A DNA stretch of 64,000 nt from Roseiarcus sp963783175 (GCA_963783175.1 CAWANG010000007.1:1-64000), one strand, 5' to 3'. Counted from the first letter of the stretch, positions 40,759 through 50,622 are shown. The notes: generated from the letters alone by a model not told the origin. A program made the numbers and translations.

Positions 40759-43203
40759 TCAGCGCTTGACCGCGTCGACGATGGCGTCGATCGTTTCGAC
40801 ATTGGCCTTCGCGTTGCAGGCAGGCGTCGTAGCGATAACCGAGTTCTCGATGTAGCGCTTGGCTTCGCCCGACAGCGTCCAGTCCATTGGCGGCTCGTAG
40901 TCGGGGCCGCCAGGCTCGATCTTGCCCTTGCAGAGCACGATGGCCGCGTAATCGACATTGTGGCCGCTCATCCGCGAGATGTAGGGGTCCGCCTGTTCAA
41001 GCTTCGACTGGCCGATGAGCTTCAACTCGCGCGCAAGATGCGACTCATGCGCGGACATGCTCGCGAACATGCCGAACAGCGGGGCGAACACGTCGTTGAT
41101 GGCGAGCGCCGGCGTCGGTTTCGACGCGTCCGGGTTGCGATAGCCGATCAACACGAACACGATGTCGAGCGGGTCCGTTTCGCCCGCCTCAGCCCGGATC
41201 GCCCGCAGGGCCTGCTCCATCTCGCGCAGCGTTTCGGCGCCGGCGTTGTCGAAATAGCCGCCGTCGAGAATGTGGTCCGTCTGGTTGTCGCGGGTCCCGC
41301 AGCGAGCGCCGGGGAATGTTCCGCCCGGACTGATCCAGGGAAAGCGCGCGCCGTTGAGGATCGCGGTCGACGCGGCCACGTCGTGCCCGACGCTGTCGAG
41401 GAAATCGTCGGCGTCGACTTCGTCGCAGGCGAGCCTCACTCCGCTGGTGAGAAAACGCCGGCCGCTGTTCTCGCTCGCGCCCTGAACGATGAGGATCGGC
41501 CGCCACGGTTCGCCGGCCCGCGGCGCGAGATTGAGGAACGGCTCGCGCATCATCGACGGGCGCTGCGCCTGCGGGTCGACCGAGGTCCAGGCGTCCTCCC
41601 ACGAGCGCTCGAGCGTCTCCGCCCGGTCGGGCAGAAACGCGACCGGCAGGAAGCGCTGCAGGAGGTCTGGGAACATCATTCCGGTCATCGCGCCTCCGAG
41701 CACGTTCTCGCCCGCGAACCGCAACAGCCGAAGCTTGAAATCGGCCGCGTCCGGCGCCGATTTCAGCATCGCCGCGTAGCCGACCGCGCCGACGCTGCCG
41801 CCCGACACCGAGCTGATCGCGAAAATATGCGGATCGATATCGACGCCCTTTGCTTTTGCCGCCTCGCGCAAGGTCGAGAGGGCGACGGCGGTCCAGTATC
41901 CGGCCCGTGACGCGCCGCCCTGGACGGCGACAAGGATCATCGTCTTCCGGGCGTCCGCGCCGCCCGGTTGCGCTTTTCTCCACTGTTCGTAGGCCTGGGT
42001 GAGGCTGAGGCGATCGGTCGGGCCGGTCGTCGCGACGCCGAAGGCGCGCCGGCCCACGGCGTGATTGTCGACCCAGAGCCCAAAGACCACGGCCAGGACG
42101 AGCAGGGTCCCGGCGACCGGAATGCGGAGGCTCGCGCCCATCTGGATCGCAATGACGATAATCGGGATGACGAAGCCGAGGCCGAAGAACACGACCGCCG
42201 GCGCGCCGAGCAAAGCGCCGAACTTCGCCGGCCACAAAGTTGCGACAACCAGCGCGAATCCGGCCAGGGCCAGGGTCGAGACCACCGAATGGCGCTGGAG
42301 CCGGCGAAACGGATCGGCGCCGCCGTGGGTCGTCAGACGGCGCTGAATGTCCTGCCGCCGGATGACGAGGGCGAAAAAGATCACGCCGAGGGCGATCAGG
42401 GCGACGACGAACCAGGTGTTGCTGGCGGGGTTCATGATGAGGGCGGCCGCGGCGGCGGCGAACGGCAGGGCGCCGAGCACCCGGGGCCCCCAAACCAGGA
42501 GCCATTGCGGCCGCCATAGGCGCCGATCGGCGCCGTAATTCGAGACGATGACGAGCCGCGACCAGCCCCAGGCCTCGAACGCAAGGAAGACGAGACCGAG
42601 GGCAAAGGCGATCTGCAGCAGTCCCGATGGATATTGCCAGAAGCTATCCTCGCCAATGCCCCGTACGAGGTCGCGTCCTTGAGGCATGAAAACAAGGATC
42701 CAGGAGACGCCGAGGACGAACGCGGCAATGACCGGTATGCCTTTCGTACGGCTGAATACGTCGCGGAAGCGACGCCACGCGCCGATGAAGCCGACGTCGA
42801 CCGGAGGCGCCGGCGCCACGCCGCCCCTGCGCATCTTGAGCGTGACGACGCCTTTGTTATCGGCATACCCGTCGGCGCTGTCGTTGGCGAAAACGACGAG
42901 TTCGCCCGATTGTTCGAACGTGCGCGTGCATCCCGCGCCGATCGCGAAGGTGGAGCCCGGCCGGCCCTTGATTTCGCCGATCAGGCGAAACCAGGGCTCG
43001 CCGGCCGCGCGCGGCTCGATTTCAAGGACGTCGAAGAGGAAGTTCCGGTAGCCGTCAGGTCCGCAGGCGATGAAGCCGTTCGTCCATCGTCCCGCGGCGG
43101 CGAACGACCAGGTCTCGCCTGCCGAGACGGTTCTGACCGCGACCTCCCGCCGCCCGGACGGGACTTGAATTTCGTGCTCGGCCTCGGGAAGCCTGGCCCC
43201 CAT
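40759..43203 (-). CDS. Membrane patatin-like phospholipase with N-terminal lectin-like domain
   Basis: 814 residues from ATG 43203 (GGGAGGGAGCA upstream). Residues about 1-115 form a beta-sandwich like the LecA/PA-IL lectin domain (VRTVSAGETWSFAAAGRWTN, FRLIGEIKGRPGSTFAIGAG, SGELVVFANDSADGYADNKG VVTL). Then about eight membrane helices (GIPVIAAFVLGVSWILVFMP, GLLQIAFALGLVFLAFEAWG, ... VAGTLLVLAVVFGLWVDNHA). Residues from about 420 form a patatin domain: VQGGASRAGYWTAVALSTLR, the nucleophile elbow AISSVSGGSVGAVG, and ILDGGYFDNAGAETLREMEQ with the DGG Asp of the Ser-Asp dyad. I do not know this three-part build in a described protein. Longer upstream in-frame sequence is not coding-like. Confidence 0.8.
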   Translation of the reverse strand: MGARLPEAEHEIQVPSGRREVAVRTVSAGETWSFAAAGRWTNGFIACGPDGYRNFLFDVLEIEPRAAGEPWFRLIGEIKGRPGSTFAIGAGCTRTFEQSGELVVFANDSADGYADNKGVVTLKMRRGGVAPAPPVDVGFIGAWRRFRDVFSRTKGIPVIAAFVLGVSWILVFMPQGRDLVRGIGEDSFWQYPSGLLQIAFALGLVFLAFEAWGWSRLVIVSNYGADRRLWRPQWLLVWGPRVLGALPFAAAAAALIMNPASNTWFVVALIALGVIFFALVIRRQDIQRRLTTHGGADPFRRLQRHSVVSTLALAGFALVVATLWPAKFGALLGAPAVVFFGLGFVIPIIVIAIQMGASLRIPVAGTLLVLAVVFGLWVDNHAVGRRAFGVATTGPTDRLSLTQAYEQWRKAQPGGADARKTMILVAVQGGASRAGYWTAVALSTLREAAKAKGVDIDPHIFAISSVSGGSVGAVGYAAMLKSAPDAADFKLRLLRFAGENVLGGAMTGMMFPDLLQRFLPVAFLPDRAETLERSWEDAWTSVDPQAQRPSMMREPFLNLAPRAGEPWRPILIVQGASENSGRRFLTSGVRLACDEVDADDFLDSVGHDVAASTAILNGARFPWISPGGTFPGARCGTRDNQTDHILDGGYFDNAGAETLREMEQALRAIRAEAGETDPLDIVFVLIGYRNPDASKPTPALAINDVFAPLFGMFASMSAHESHLARELKLIGQSKLEQADPYISRMSGHNVDYAAIVLCKGKIEPGGPDYEPPMDWTLSGEAKRYIENSVIATTPACNAKANVETIDAIVDAVKR

Positions 43204-43495
43204 TGCTCCCTCCCCCCCGGTCCCGCAATGGTCGATTTGCGGTTGTCCGGCCCTTTGGCGACGCCAACGGGTTGACCGTACTTCGTCGGCGCAAGACGGA
43301 ACCGTCTTGGCGTCGAAACATTGCACAGGAAAAGGGTCGGCTCTAGAGCCAAATTGGCGGAGATGGATGCGTCTTAGGCTCCGGATTGGCGAAAGCCGGA
43401 GGCGGCTTCGCGCGGGGTTGACCGCGCGGGGCGAAATTTGCTTTAGGTCGGGGATTGACGCGCATGCGTTCAGGCGCGCCGCAGGGACCATCGGG

Positions 43496-45109
43496 ATGAT
43501 CGAGAATGGCGCTCGCAACGCCGACTTCGGCGCGGACCGGTTCGGCTTTCGCGATTTAGCAGCGGTCAACTGGAATCTTGGCGCGCCACAGCTTTACGAG
43601 CAGGCGTTGCAGCGCCACGAAGCGCATATCGCCGCGCATGGGCCGCTGGTCGCCGACACCGGGGTTCATACGGGACGCAGCCCGAAGGACAAGTTCATCG
43701 TCCGCGACGCCAACACCGAGGCCGTCGTCTGGTGGGACAACAACAACGCGATGAGGAGCGACCAATTCGACGCGCTCCTCGCCGATGTCATCGCCCACGC
43801 CAAAGGCAAGACGTTGTTCGCCCAGGACCTTTACGCCGGCGCCGACCCGGCGTTGCGCCTGCGCACGCGCGTCTTCACGGAACACGCCTGGCATTCGCTC
43901 TTCATCCGCAATCTCCTCATCCGCCCGCCGGCGGAGGATCTCGGCGCCTTCATCCCCGATTTGACGATCGTCGATCTGCCGTCGCTCCGCGCCGACGCCG
44001 GGCGGCATGGCGCGCGCACCGAGACCATCATCGCCTGCGACTTTTCGCGCAAGATCGTGCTGATTGGCGGCTCGAGCTATGCGGGCGAGATGAAGAAGGC
44101 GGTGTTCACCATCCTCAACTACCTCCTGCCGCCGAAGCAGGTCATGCCGATGCATTGCTCGGCCAACACCGGCAAGGACGGCGACACGGCGATCTTCTTC
44201 GGCCTCTCCGGCACCGGCAAGACGACGCTCTCCGCCGATCCTCATCGCATCCTCATCGGCGACGACGAGCATGGCTGGGGCAAGAGCGGCGTGTTCAATT
44301 TCGAGGGCGGCTGCTACGCCAAGGCGATCAAGTTGTCGCGCGAGGCCGAGCCCGAGATCCATTCAACGACCGAGCGCTTCGGCACAGTGATGGAGAACGT
44401 GACGCTCGATCCGGATTCGAGGACACCCGATTTCGACGACAATTCGAGGACCGAGAATACGCGTATCGCTTATCCGCTTCACTTCATCGCCAACGCCTCG
44501 GCCACCGGCCGCGCGGGCCATCCCAAGAACATCATCATGCTGACCTGCGACGCGTTCGGGGTATTGCCGCCGATCGCCAAGCTCGACCCGGCGCAGGCGA
44601 TGTATCATTTCCTGTCCGGCTATACCGCCAAAGTGGCGGGCACCGAGAAAGACGTCACCGAGCCGCAGGCGACGTTCTCGACCTGCTTCGGCGCGCCGTT
44701 CCTGCCGCTTCATCCAACCGTCTATGGCAATCTGCTCCGCGACCTCGTCGCGCGACACCACGTCGATTGCTGGCTCGTCAACACCGGATGGACCGGCGGC
44801 AAGTTCGGCGTCGGGAGGCGGATGCCGATCCGGGTGACGCGCCGCCTGGTCGTGGCTGCCCTCGACGGCTCCTTGCAGCGGGCGGATTTCCGGACCGATC
44901 CGCATTTCGGCCTCGCCGTGCCGGCGCAGGTTCCGGGGGTCGAGCCGCACATCCTCGATCCGATCAAGACCTGGCGCAACAAGGGCGAGTTCGCCGAGGT
45001 TGCCGGCCGCCTTGTCCAGATGTTCCGCGACAATTTCAAGCAATTCGAGAGCCACGCCGACGAGCGCGTCCGCGCCGCCGGCCCGACGCCGCGCATTGCG
45101 CTGGCGTGA
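43496..45109 (+). CDS. pckA: Phosphoenolpyruvate carboxykinase (ATP)
   Basis: 537 residues. Decarboxylates oxaloacetate to phosphoenolpyruvate with ATP, the entry step of gluconeogenesis. Seen: VADTGVHTGRSPKDKFIVRD, MPMHCSANTGKDGDTAIFFG, P-loop GLSGTGKTTLSADPHRILIG (residues 236-244 GLSGTGKTT), HGWGKSGVFNFEGGCYAKAI, and GGKFGVGRRMPIRVTRRLVV. Start ATG 43496 fits the family; the frame is open further upstream. It is followed by an IS630 element about 100 bases on. Intact. Confidence 0.96.
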   Translation: MIENGARNADFGADRFGFRDLAAVNWNLGAPQLYEQALQRHEAHIAAHGPLVADTGVHTGRSPKDKFIVRDANTEAVVWWDNNNAMRSDQFDALLADVIAHAKGKTLFAQDLYAGADPALRLRTRVFTEHAWHSLFIRNLLIRPPAEDLGAFIPDLTIVDLPSLRADAGRHGARTETIIACDFSRKIVLIGGSSYAGEMKKAVFTILNYLLPPKQVMPMHCSANTGKDGDTAIFFGLSGTGKTTLSADPHRILIGDDEHGWGKSGVFNFEGGCYAKAIKLSREAEPEIHSTTERFGTVMENVTLDPDSRTPDFDDNSRTENTRIAYPLHFIANASATGRAGHPKNIIMLTCDAFGVLPPIAKLDPAQAMYHFLSGYTAKVAGTEKDVTEPQATFSTCFGAPFLPLHPTVYGNLLRDLVARHHVDCWLVNTGWTGGKFGVGRRMPIRVTRRLVVAALDGSLQRADFRTDPHFGLAVPAQVPGVEPHILDPIKTWRNKGEFAEVAGRLVQMFRDNFKQFESHADERVRAAGPTPRIALA

Positions 45110-45211
45110 GTGCGATGGTGCTCGACGCGAGGCGCTAGCCTGGAGTTTAAACGCCAGCGGCGCCGTCAAGGAGACATAGGGCGTCGAGAGGCGATTGTCT
45201 TTCGGCCGTGC

Positions 45212-46361
45212 TAGTGGATCGCGTCTGACATTTGAATCCCGAGGGGGATTCCTGGCGGACTCGCGGCGTGCGAGTCTGCGGCATGCGCCCTGGGATTTCC
45301 ATTTCCGTCACGCCCGCCGACCTTGATCGGCTCCGCACTCTGGTCAAGGACCGCAACGCGCCGCAGAAGCATGTCTGGCGGGCGCAGATCGTATTGCTAA
45401 GCGCCGAGAGCGCCGGGACGAACGCGATCATTCGCGCGACCGGCAAGTCCAAGACCTGCGTCTGGCGCTGGCAAGAGCGTTTCGCCGCTGAAGGCGTGGA
45501 CGGACTTCTGCGCGACAAGACGCGGCCTTCGCGCATCCCGAAGCTCGATCGCTCGGTCGCCGAGCGCGTCGTCGCGCTGACCATGGAGACGCCGCCGCAC
45601 GAAGCGACGCATTGGACCGGTTCGGCAATGGCCGGGGCGGCCCGTGTCAGTGTCAGCTCCGTGCAGCGCATCTGGCGCGCGCACGGGCTCCAGCCGCACC
45701 AGGTCCGGCAGTTCAAGCTGTCCAATGACCCGGCATTCGTGGAGAAGCTGCGCGACATCGTCGGGCTCTATGTGGATCCGCCGGCGCACGCGGTCGTGCT
45801 CAGCGTCGACGAGAAGAGCCAAATCCAGGCGCTCGACCGAACCCAGCCCGGCCTGCCGCTCAAGAAAGGCCGCGCCGGAACCATGACTCACGACTACAAG
45901 CGGAACGGGACGACCACCCTGTTTGCGGCGATGAACGTGCTCGACGGAACCGTCATCGGCCGCAACATGCAGCGCCACCGGCATCAGGAGTTCATCCGCT
46001 TCCTCAACGCCGTCGAGCGCGAAGTCCCCGCCGGCAAGACAGTCCATGCGATCCTGGACAACTACGCCGCCCATAAGCATCCGGTCGTGCGACGGTGGCT
46101 TGCGCGCCATCTGCGCTGGACGTTCCACTTCACCCCGACCTCGTCCTCATGGCTCAACGCCGTCGAGGGCTTCTTCGCCATCCTGACCAAGCGGAGTCTC
46201 AAGCGCGGCGTGTTCCGATCCGTCACAGACCTCCACGCCGCCATCAACCGCTTCCTCGACGATCACAACACCCACTCGAAGCCGTTCCAATGGGTCGCCG
46301 ACCCCGACAAAATCGTCGCCGCCGTCAGACGTGGGCATCAGGCGTTAAATTCAATCCACTA
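45212..46361 (+). mobile_element. IS630-family insertion sequence, flanked by TA
   Basis: About 1.15 kb. Ends: left CTAGTGGAT (45211-45219), right ATCCACTAG (46354-46362); IS630 elements insert at TA and duplicate it, and TA is found at 45212-45213 and 46360-46361. The transposase is intact. The right end lies at the very 3' end of the MmgE/PrpD gene, whose stop codon is made by the TA target (see findings). Confidence 0.8.
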
Positions 46362-46362
46362 G
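45283..46362 (+). CDS. IS630 family transposase
   Basis: 359 residues from ATG 45283. N-terminal HTH part (RLRTLVKDRNAPQKHVWRAQ, TGKSKTCVWRWQERFAAEGV) and a DDE domain (VVLSVDEKSQIQALDRTQPG, HAILDNYAAHKHPVVRRWLA, FHFTPTSSSWLNAVEGFFAI) with the acidic triad D/D/E in VDE, LDN and AVE. Ends LNSIH with the stop TAG at 46360-46362, which coincides with the TA target site at the end of the element. Complete and likely active. Confidence 0.93.
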   Translation: MRPGISISVTPADLDRLRTLVKDRNAPQKHVWRAQIVLLSAESAGTNAIIRATGKSKTCVWRWQERFAAEGVDGLLRDKTRPSRIPKLDRSVAERVVALTMETPPHEATHWTGSAMAGAARVSVSSVQRIWRAHGLQPHQVRQFKLSNDPAFVEKLRDIVGLYVDPPAHAVVLSVDEKSQIQALDRTQPGLPLKKGRAGTMTHDYKRNGTTTLFAAMNVLDGTVIGRNMQRHRHQEFIRFLNAVEREVPAGKTVHAILDNYAAHKHPVVRRWLARHLRWTFHFTPTSSSWLNAVEGFFAILTKRSLKRGVFRSVTDLHAAINRFLDDHNTHSKPFQWVADPDKIVAAVRRGHQALNSIH

Positions 46363-47813
46363 GCTGTCGGTTTTGCGCCGGCTTGGGCGATTTCGCCGGC
46401 GCTGGCGGAACTCTCCACCGACCAGCACAGTTCCATGAGCTTCGCCGTCCGCTCCGGCGAGAGAATGCCATCGGCAAGATCGACGAATTTGCGTTCGAGG
46501 TCGCTGTTGCTCATCGGCCTCTCCAGGCTCCCGATCGCATGCTCGATATGCTTGCGCACCACTCGTCCGTCGCTGAGCTCGATCGTCATGTCGACCTGTT
46601 CCGGCTTGATGCCGAGATCGACTGTCGGAACCACCTTGGCGCGAAGATCGATGACGGCCGGATCGCGGACCGCCAAATCGCTGAACTGCTTTTCGCCGCC
46701 TGCGCCCTCGATCAGGGCAATCGCCACTGCGTGATAGACGCTGAATTTGCCTTCCAGTCCCGTCTGCGGGGTCTTTTTGCCGGTAAGCTCGAGCACCAGC
46801 GGATTGACCTTGAGCTCGATCCGCCTGACTTCGGGAGGAGCGATGCGACTTTCGTTTCGGAGCTGGATCGCGGCGTCGATGGCCGGATGCAGGACGATGC
46901 CGCATGCAAACGGCTTGTAGGTATTGAGGAGCGTCTCATAGCGTTGGCCGAGCCCGTCGGTGATCTCGCCCCAGTCCTGCTTGGTGCTGATCGTGTTTGC
47001 CCAGCCGCGTTTGGCCTCGATCATGCCGTCGGAACTCGTGAAGCCCTTGGAGGCGAGAATGGCGGCGAAGAGGCCATTGCCGGCGGCGCGTCCAGGATTG
47101 AAGCTCTTGTTCATCGAGCCGAAGGATTCGCGCAACCCGACCGGCTGAGACGCAGCCAGTCCCAGCGCCCAGACCATCTCCTGTTCCGTGAGCCCCATGA
47201 GCCGGCCAGCCGCCGCGGCCGCGCCGAAAACGCCCGTTGTGCCGGTGATATGCCAGCCGGCGTCATAGTGATTTGGATAGACCGAATTGCCAATTCTGCA
47301 TTCGGTCTCGACGCCGAGCACGAGCGCGTTCAGGAAGTCCTTGCCGCTCACCGGCTTCATCTCCGCGAACGCCAGGATCGCCGAGATCACCGGGCCGCCC
47401 GGATGGATGATGGTTTTCAGATGAGTGTCGTCGTAATCGAAAATGTGACTGGATACGCCGTTGATGAAGGCTGCGTTCATGATGTCGAAGCGCTCGGGCC
47501 GTCCGAACAGACCTGCTTGCGGACGCCCGGCGAAGGGCGAGAGCGCCGAGACTGAGATATCGATCGTTTGGTGTTGCGATCCCCCGACGGCGACGCCGAC
47601 GTAATTGAGCAGCGTGCGCACGCCCTCCTTCCTGACGTTCGGCGGAAGATCCTCGTATCGCGCTTCGACGATATAGCGGGCAAGAATTCGCGTGACCTCA
47701 GGGGGCGCGGCCTTGACGACGTCGCCGGCAGCCTCCGCGGAGCCTGCGCCCACGGGAATGAGCGCCAGGCCGGCGCCGCCGGCCATGACAGCGCGTCGCG
47801 ACATTTCGACCAT
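46359..47813 (-). CDS. MmgE/PrpD family protein, Tat-type signal, 3' end altered by IS630
   Basis: 484 residues from ATG 47813 (GAGGAGAA upstream). N-terminal twin-arginine-like signal (MVEMSRRAVMAGGAGLALIP), then the MmgE/PrpD fold: ILARYIVEARYEDLPPNVRK, NAAFINGVSSHIFDYDDTHL, HPGGPVISAILAFAEMKPVS, DAGWHITGTTGVFGAAAAAG, KRGWANTISTKQDWGEITDG. Family members are 2-methylcitrate dehydratases or, for several, cis-aconitate decarboxylases, racemases or unknowns; a periplasmic one is unusual. The last residues AGAKPTA and the stop TAG sit at the IS630 boundary, so a few C-terminal residues may be missing. Confidence 0.85.
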   Translation of the reverse strand: MVEMSRRAVMAGGAGLALIPVGAGSAEAAGDVVKAAPPEVTRILARYIVEARYEDLPPNVRKEGVRTLLNYVGVAVGGSQHQTIDISVSALSPFAGRPQAGLFGRPERFDIMNAAFINGVSSHIFDYDDTHLKTIIHPGGPVISAILAFAEMKPVSGKDFLNALVLGVETECRIGNSVYPNHYDAGWHITGTTGVFGAAAAAGRLMGLTEQEMVWALGLAASQPVGLRESFGSMNKSFNPGRAAGNGLFAAILASKGFTSSDGMIEAKRGWANTISTKQDWGEITDGLGQRYETLLNTYKPFACGIVLHPAIDAAIQLRNESRIAPPEVRRIELKVNPLVLELTGKKTPQTGLEGKFSVYHAVAIALIEGAGGEKQFSDLAVRDPAVIDLRAKVVPTVDLGIKPEQVDMTIELSDGRVVRKHIEHAIGSLERPMSNSDLERKFVDLADGILSPERTAKLMELCWSVESSASAGEIAQAGAKPTA

Positions 47814-48592
47814 TTCTCCTCTCCTCGATCTTGACTGAACCTTTGTGCTCATATGGCCTGGAGCCCTGCGACGAGCGTTTGACTTCGAACCCTACAAGGC
47901 GAATCGCCCGACGCGCTTGGATGATCCGAACAGCCGCGCTCCACGAAGCTTCATCATCGACGATCTTCAAGGCCGCGAAAGGCGAGGCGGGTGAAACTAA
48001 CGTTCGCCTCCTTCGTATCATAATTAGATCGCACCCCGCCTGTATGAGTTCGGGAGACGATATCCCTCGGAGACATGTCCATGCTCGGCTCGCAGAACCC
48101 TCGCCGGCAGAATCTACCGCTTGCCCTGCGGCTCAGAATTGACGACCTCCGCGCGCATCTGGCGCCGCTCGACCGCTTTGGTTTTCCCGGTTTTGGCTTC
48201 GCCATCACCGGCGGCATTCGGAGGCTTGTCGACGGCTGGAGGAACACGTTGCGCGGCGTAGGTTGGTGCGCCGAGTAGACCTGCTTTGATTTCGAGCCAT
48301 CGGACCGTCGATGGCGTGGCGCAGGCGCTGAGCCGGGTCGCATCCACGCAGCGGCGGAGATCCCGCAGAACTTCGTCGGGCGACGACGATCTCACATGGC
48401 TCAAGCATGGCGCTGTCCTACGGCTCGTCCGGTAAGGCGCCAAATCTCTCCTGAGAGCTCCCGAAGCTAGGTAAAGTTGCCAGCTCGTTTGACCCGCGGC
48501 TTGTCACTTTCTCAGTCGCCAGCAGAGGGCGTATCGGCTACCTTTTCCCGATCGGAAGCGTCGACTTCCTGTTTGCGCAAGGGGTCAGGAAA
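47814..48592. other. Long spacer, no clear gene
   Basis: The best open frame is on the minus strand (48114-48443, with SSSPDEVLRDLRRCVDATRL and KAGLLGAPTYAAQRVPPAVD) and is only weakly protein-like; I do not call it. The remainder seems non-coding. The start region of the MmgE gene and the promoter of the chloroperoxidase remnant should be here. Confidence 0.4.
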
Positions 48593-49418
48593 ATGCCCAC
48601 GGTCACCACCAGCGATGGCGTCGAGATTTACTACAAGGATTGGGGCAGCGGGCAGCCGATCATGTTCAGCCATGGCTGGCCGCTCTCCGCGGACGATTGG
48701 GACGCGCAGATGCTGTTCTTCCTGGGCCACGGCTATCGGGTGATCGCGCACGACCGGCGCGGCCATGGCCGGTCGACCCAGACCGGCGGCGGTCATGACA
48801 TGGATCATTACGCCGACGACCTGGCGGCCGTGACCAAACACCTCGATCTGAAGAACGTGATCCATGTCGGCCACTCCACCGGCGGCGGCGAAGTGGTGCA
48901 CTACCTGGCGCGTCATGGCGAAAGCCAGGTGGCGAAGGCGGCGATCATCAGCGCGGTGCCGCCGCTGATGGTGAAAACCCCGGCCAATCCGCAAGGGCTA
49001 CCGAAGAGCGTTTTCGACGACCTCCAGGCGCAGCTCGCCGCCGATCGCTCCAAGTTCTACTACGACGTGCCGGCTGGGCCGTTCTACGGCTTCAACCGGC
49101 CCGGCGTGAAGACGATCGAACCGGTGGTATAGGAATTGGTGCGCCAGGGCATGATGGGCGGCGCCAAGGCGCACTACGACGGCATCGTCGCCTTCTCCCA
49201 GACCGACTTCACCGAGGATTTGAAAAAAATCAATGTGCGGGTGCTGGTCATGCACAGCGAGGACGACCAGATCGTGCCCTATAGGTCGCCGCAGGCCCGC
49301 TTCGGCGAAACTCCTGAAGCACAGCACGTTCAAGAGCTACAAGGACTTTCCGCACGGCATGCCCACCACCCATGCCGACACGATCAACGCGGACCTGCTT
49401 GCCTTCATAAAAAGCTGA
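48593..49418 (+). pseudogene. Non-heme chloroperoxidase / alpha/beta hydrolase, nonsense and frameshift
   Basis: From ATG 48593: TVTTSDGVEIYYKDWGSGQP IMFSHGWPLSADDWDAQMLF, IAHDRRGHGRSTQTGGGHDM, nucleophile elbow VIHVGHSTGGGEVVHYLARH, to PGVKTIEPVV, where TAG (49130-49132) stops it. The homology continues after the stop (ELVRQGMMGGAKAHYDGIVA, NVRVLVMHSEDDQIVPY) and, after a second defect near 49282 in another frame, to SAKLLKHSTFKSYKDFPHGM PTTHADTINADLLAFIKS. A CAG to TAG change (Gln to stop) would explain the first defect. Ser and Asp/His of the triad are thus on different pieces; a pseudogene unless read-through and error correction apply. Confidence 0.8.
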
Positions 49419-49545
49419 GGCCTCGCGGCGCCGTCGGCCTTCGTCGGATGGCTGGGCAATCGCGCCAACAAGGCTCGGAAACCGGCGTCGTCGGCGCGGA
49501 AAGTCACATTTTCGCAGCTCGTGAACAGCGAAAGGGGAGAGCATC

Positions 49546-50580
49546 ATGTCCCATCATCTCAATTCACCGCTCGCTCGGCAGGATATCCGGCTCGACATCA
49601 CTGACCTCTATGTGTTCCGCGGCGAAGTCGGCACCGTATTTGCGATCAACGTCTGCCACTCGATCTTCGGGCCTATCCCTGCGCCCGGCTACCATCCGGA
49701 AGGGGTGTACGAATTCAAGATCGATCTCAACGCAGACGCCGTCGAAGATTTGACCTACCGCTTGACCTTTGACGAGCGCGATTCAGCCGGTAAGCAGCGC
49801 TTCGTTTTGCGCCGGATCGCGGGGAGCGACGCCGTCAACCCGCATGCGGCCGGCGCCGTCCTGGCTGAAGGCGTCACCGGCGAGACGGTCAAAACGCCGA
49901 CCGGTTTGCGCGTCTGGGCCGGCAAGGCGGGCGACCCGTTCTGGATCGAGCCCGATGTGCTGCACGCGGTCGGCCACGCGTTGCAAGACGGCAAGACGAT
50001 CAACCTGACTGGATGGGATCCGAGCAAAGCGAAGAACTTGTTTGCAGGCCGTACCGTGTATTCGATCGTGCTCGAGGCGCCCGACGCCGAACTTCTTGCC
50101 GGCGCCTCGGGCGCCAAGCGGATCGGCGTTTGGGCCGTCGCAACGCTCGCCACCGACGCGGGCGGCTGGCGCCAGATCAACCGCGTCGGCCTGCCGATGA
50201 TCCACCCCCTGTTCACACAGTTCAATGAAGACCTCGGCAATCGCCTTAACGGGGGCCGGCCGGCCGACGATCTCGCGACGCATGGCGAAGCTGTCGGCAA
50301 AGCGATCGCCGGCGTTGTCGCCGCTTACGGGACATCAGAGGATCCGAAAGGATATGGCGCGAAAGTCGCTCGCCGCTTCTGCCCCAACATCCTGCCTTAT
50401 GAGGTCGGCACTCAGGCGACGTTTGGTTTTGCGGAGTGGAACGGCCGCTCGCTCACGGACAATGCGCCGGACGTGATGTTCAGTCTGGCGGCGAACACTC
50501 CCGTCCGTCTCGGGATCGGGAAGGAATCGGTCACCGCCAAGCCCTCGAAGGTGTTCCCGTACGTGCCTTCAGCGGCTTGA
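49546..50580 (+). CDS. DUF4331 family protein
   Basis: 344 residues, starts MSHHLNSPLARQDIRLDITD LYVFRG, the typical opening of DUF4331. Further marks: YHPEGVYEFKIDLNADAVED LTYRLTFDE, VAGKAGDPFWIEPDVLHAVG-like WAGKAGDPFWIEPD, GVWAVATLATDAGGWRQINR, GLPMIHPLFTQFNEDLGNRL NGGRP. No signal peptide. The family's role is unknown; it is sometimes found with regulators of stress genes. Preceded by AAAGGGGAGAG. Intact. Confidence 0.88.
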   Translation: MSHHLNSPLARQDIRLDITDLYVFRGEVGTVFAINVCHSIFGPIPAPGYHPEGVYEFKIDLNADAVEDLTYRLTFDERDSAGKQRFVLRRIAGSDAVNPHAAGAVLAEGVTGETVKTPTGLRVWAGKAGDPFWIEPDVLHAVGHALQDGKTINLTGWDPSKAKNLFAGRTVYSIVLEAPDAELLAGASGAKRIGVWAVATLATDAGGWRQINRVGLPMIHPLFTQFNEDLGNRLNGGRPADDLATHGEAVGKAIAGVVAAYGTSEDPKGYGAKVARRFCPNILPYEVGTQATFGFAEWNGRSLTDNAPDVMFSLAANTPVRLGIGKESVTAKPSKVFPYVPSAA

Positions 50581-50622
50581 GCAGCCCGCGCAGCCCGGGA
50601 CGCGGCCAGCGCCTTCCCCGGG

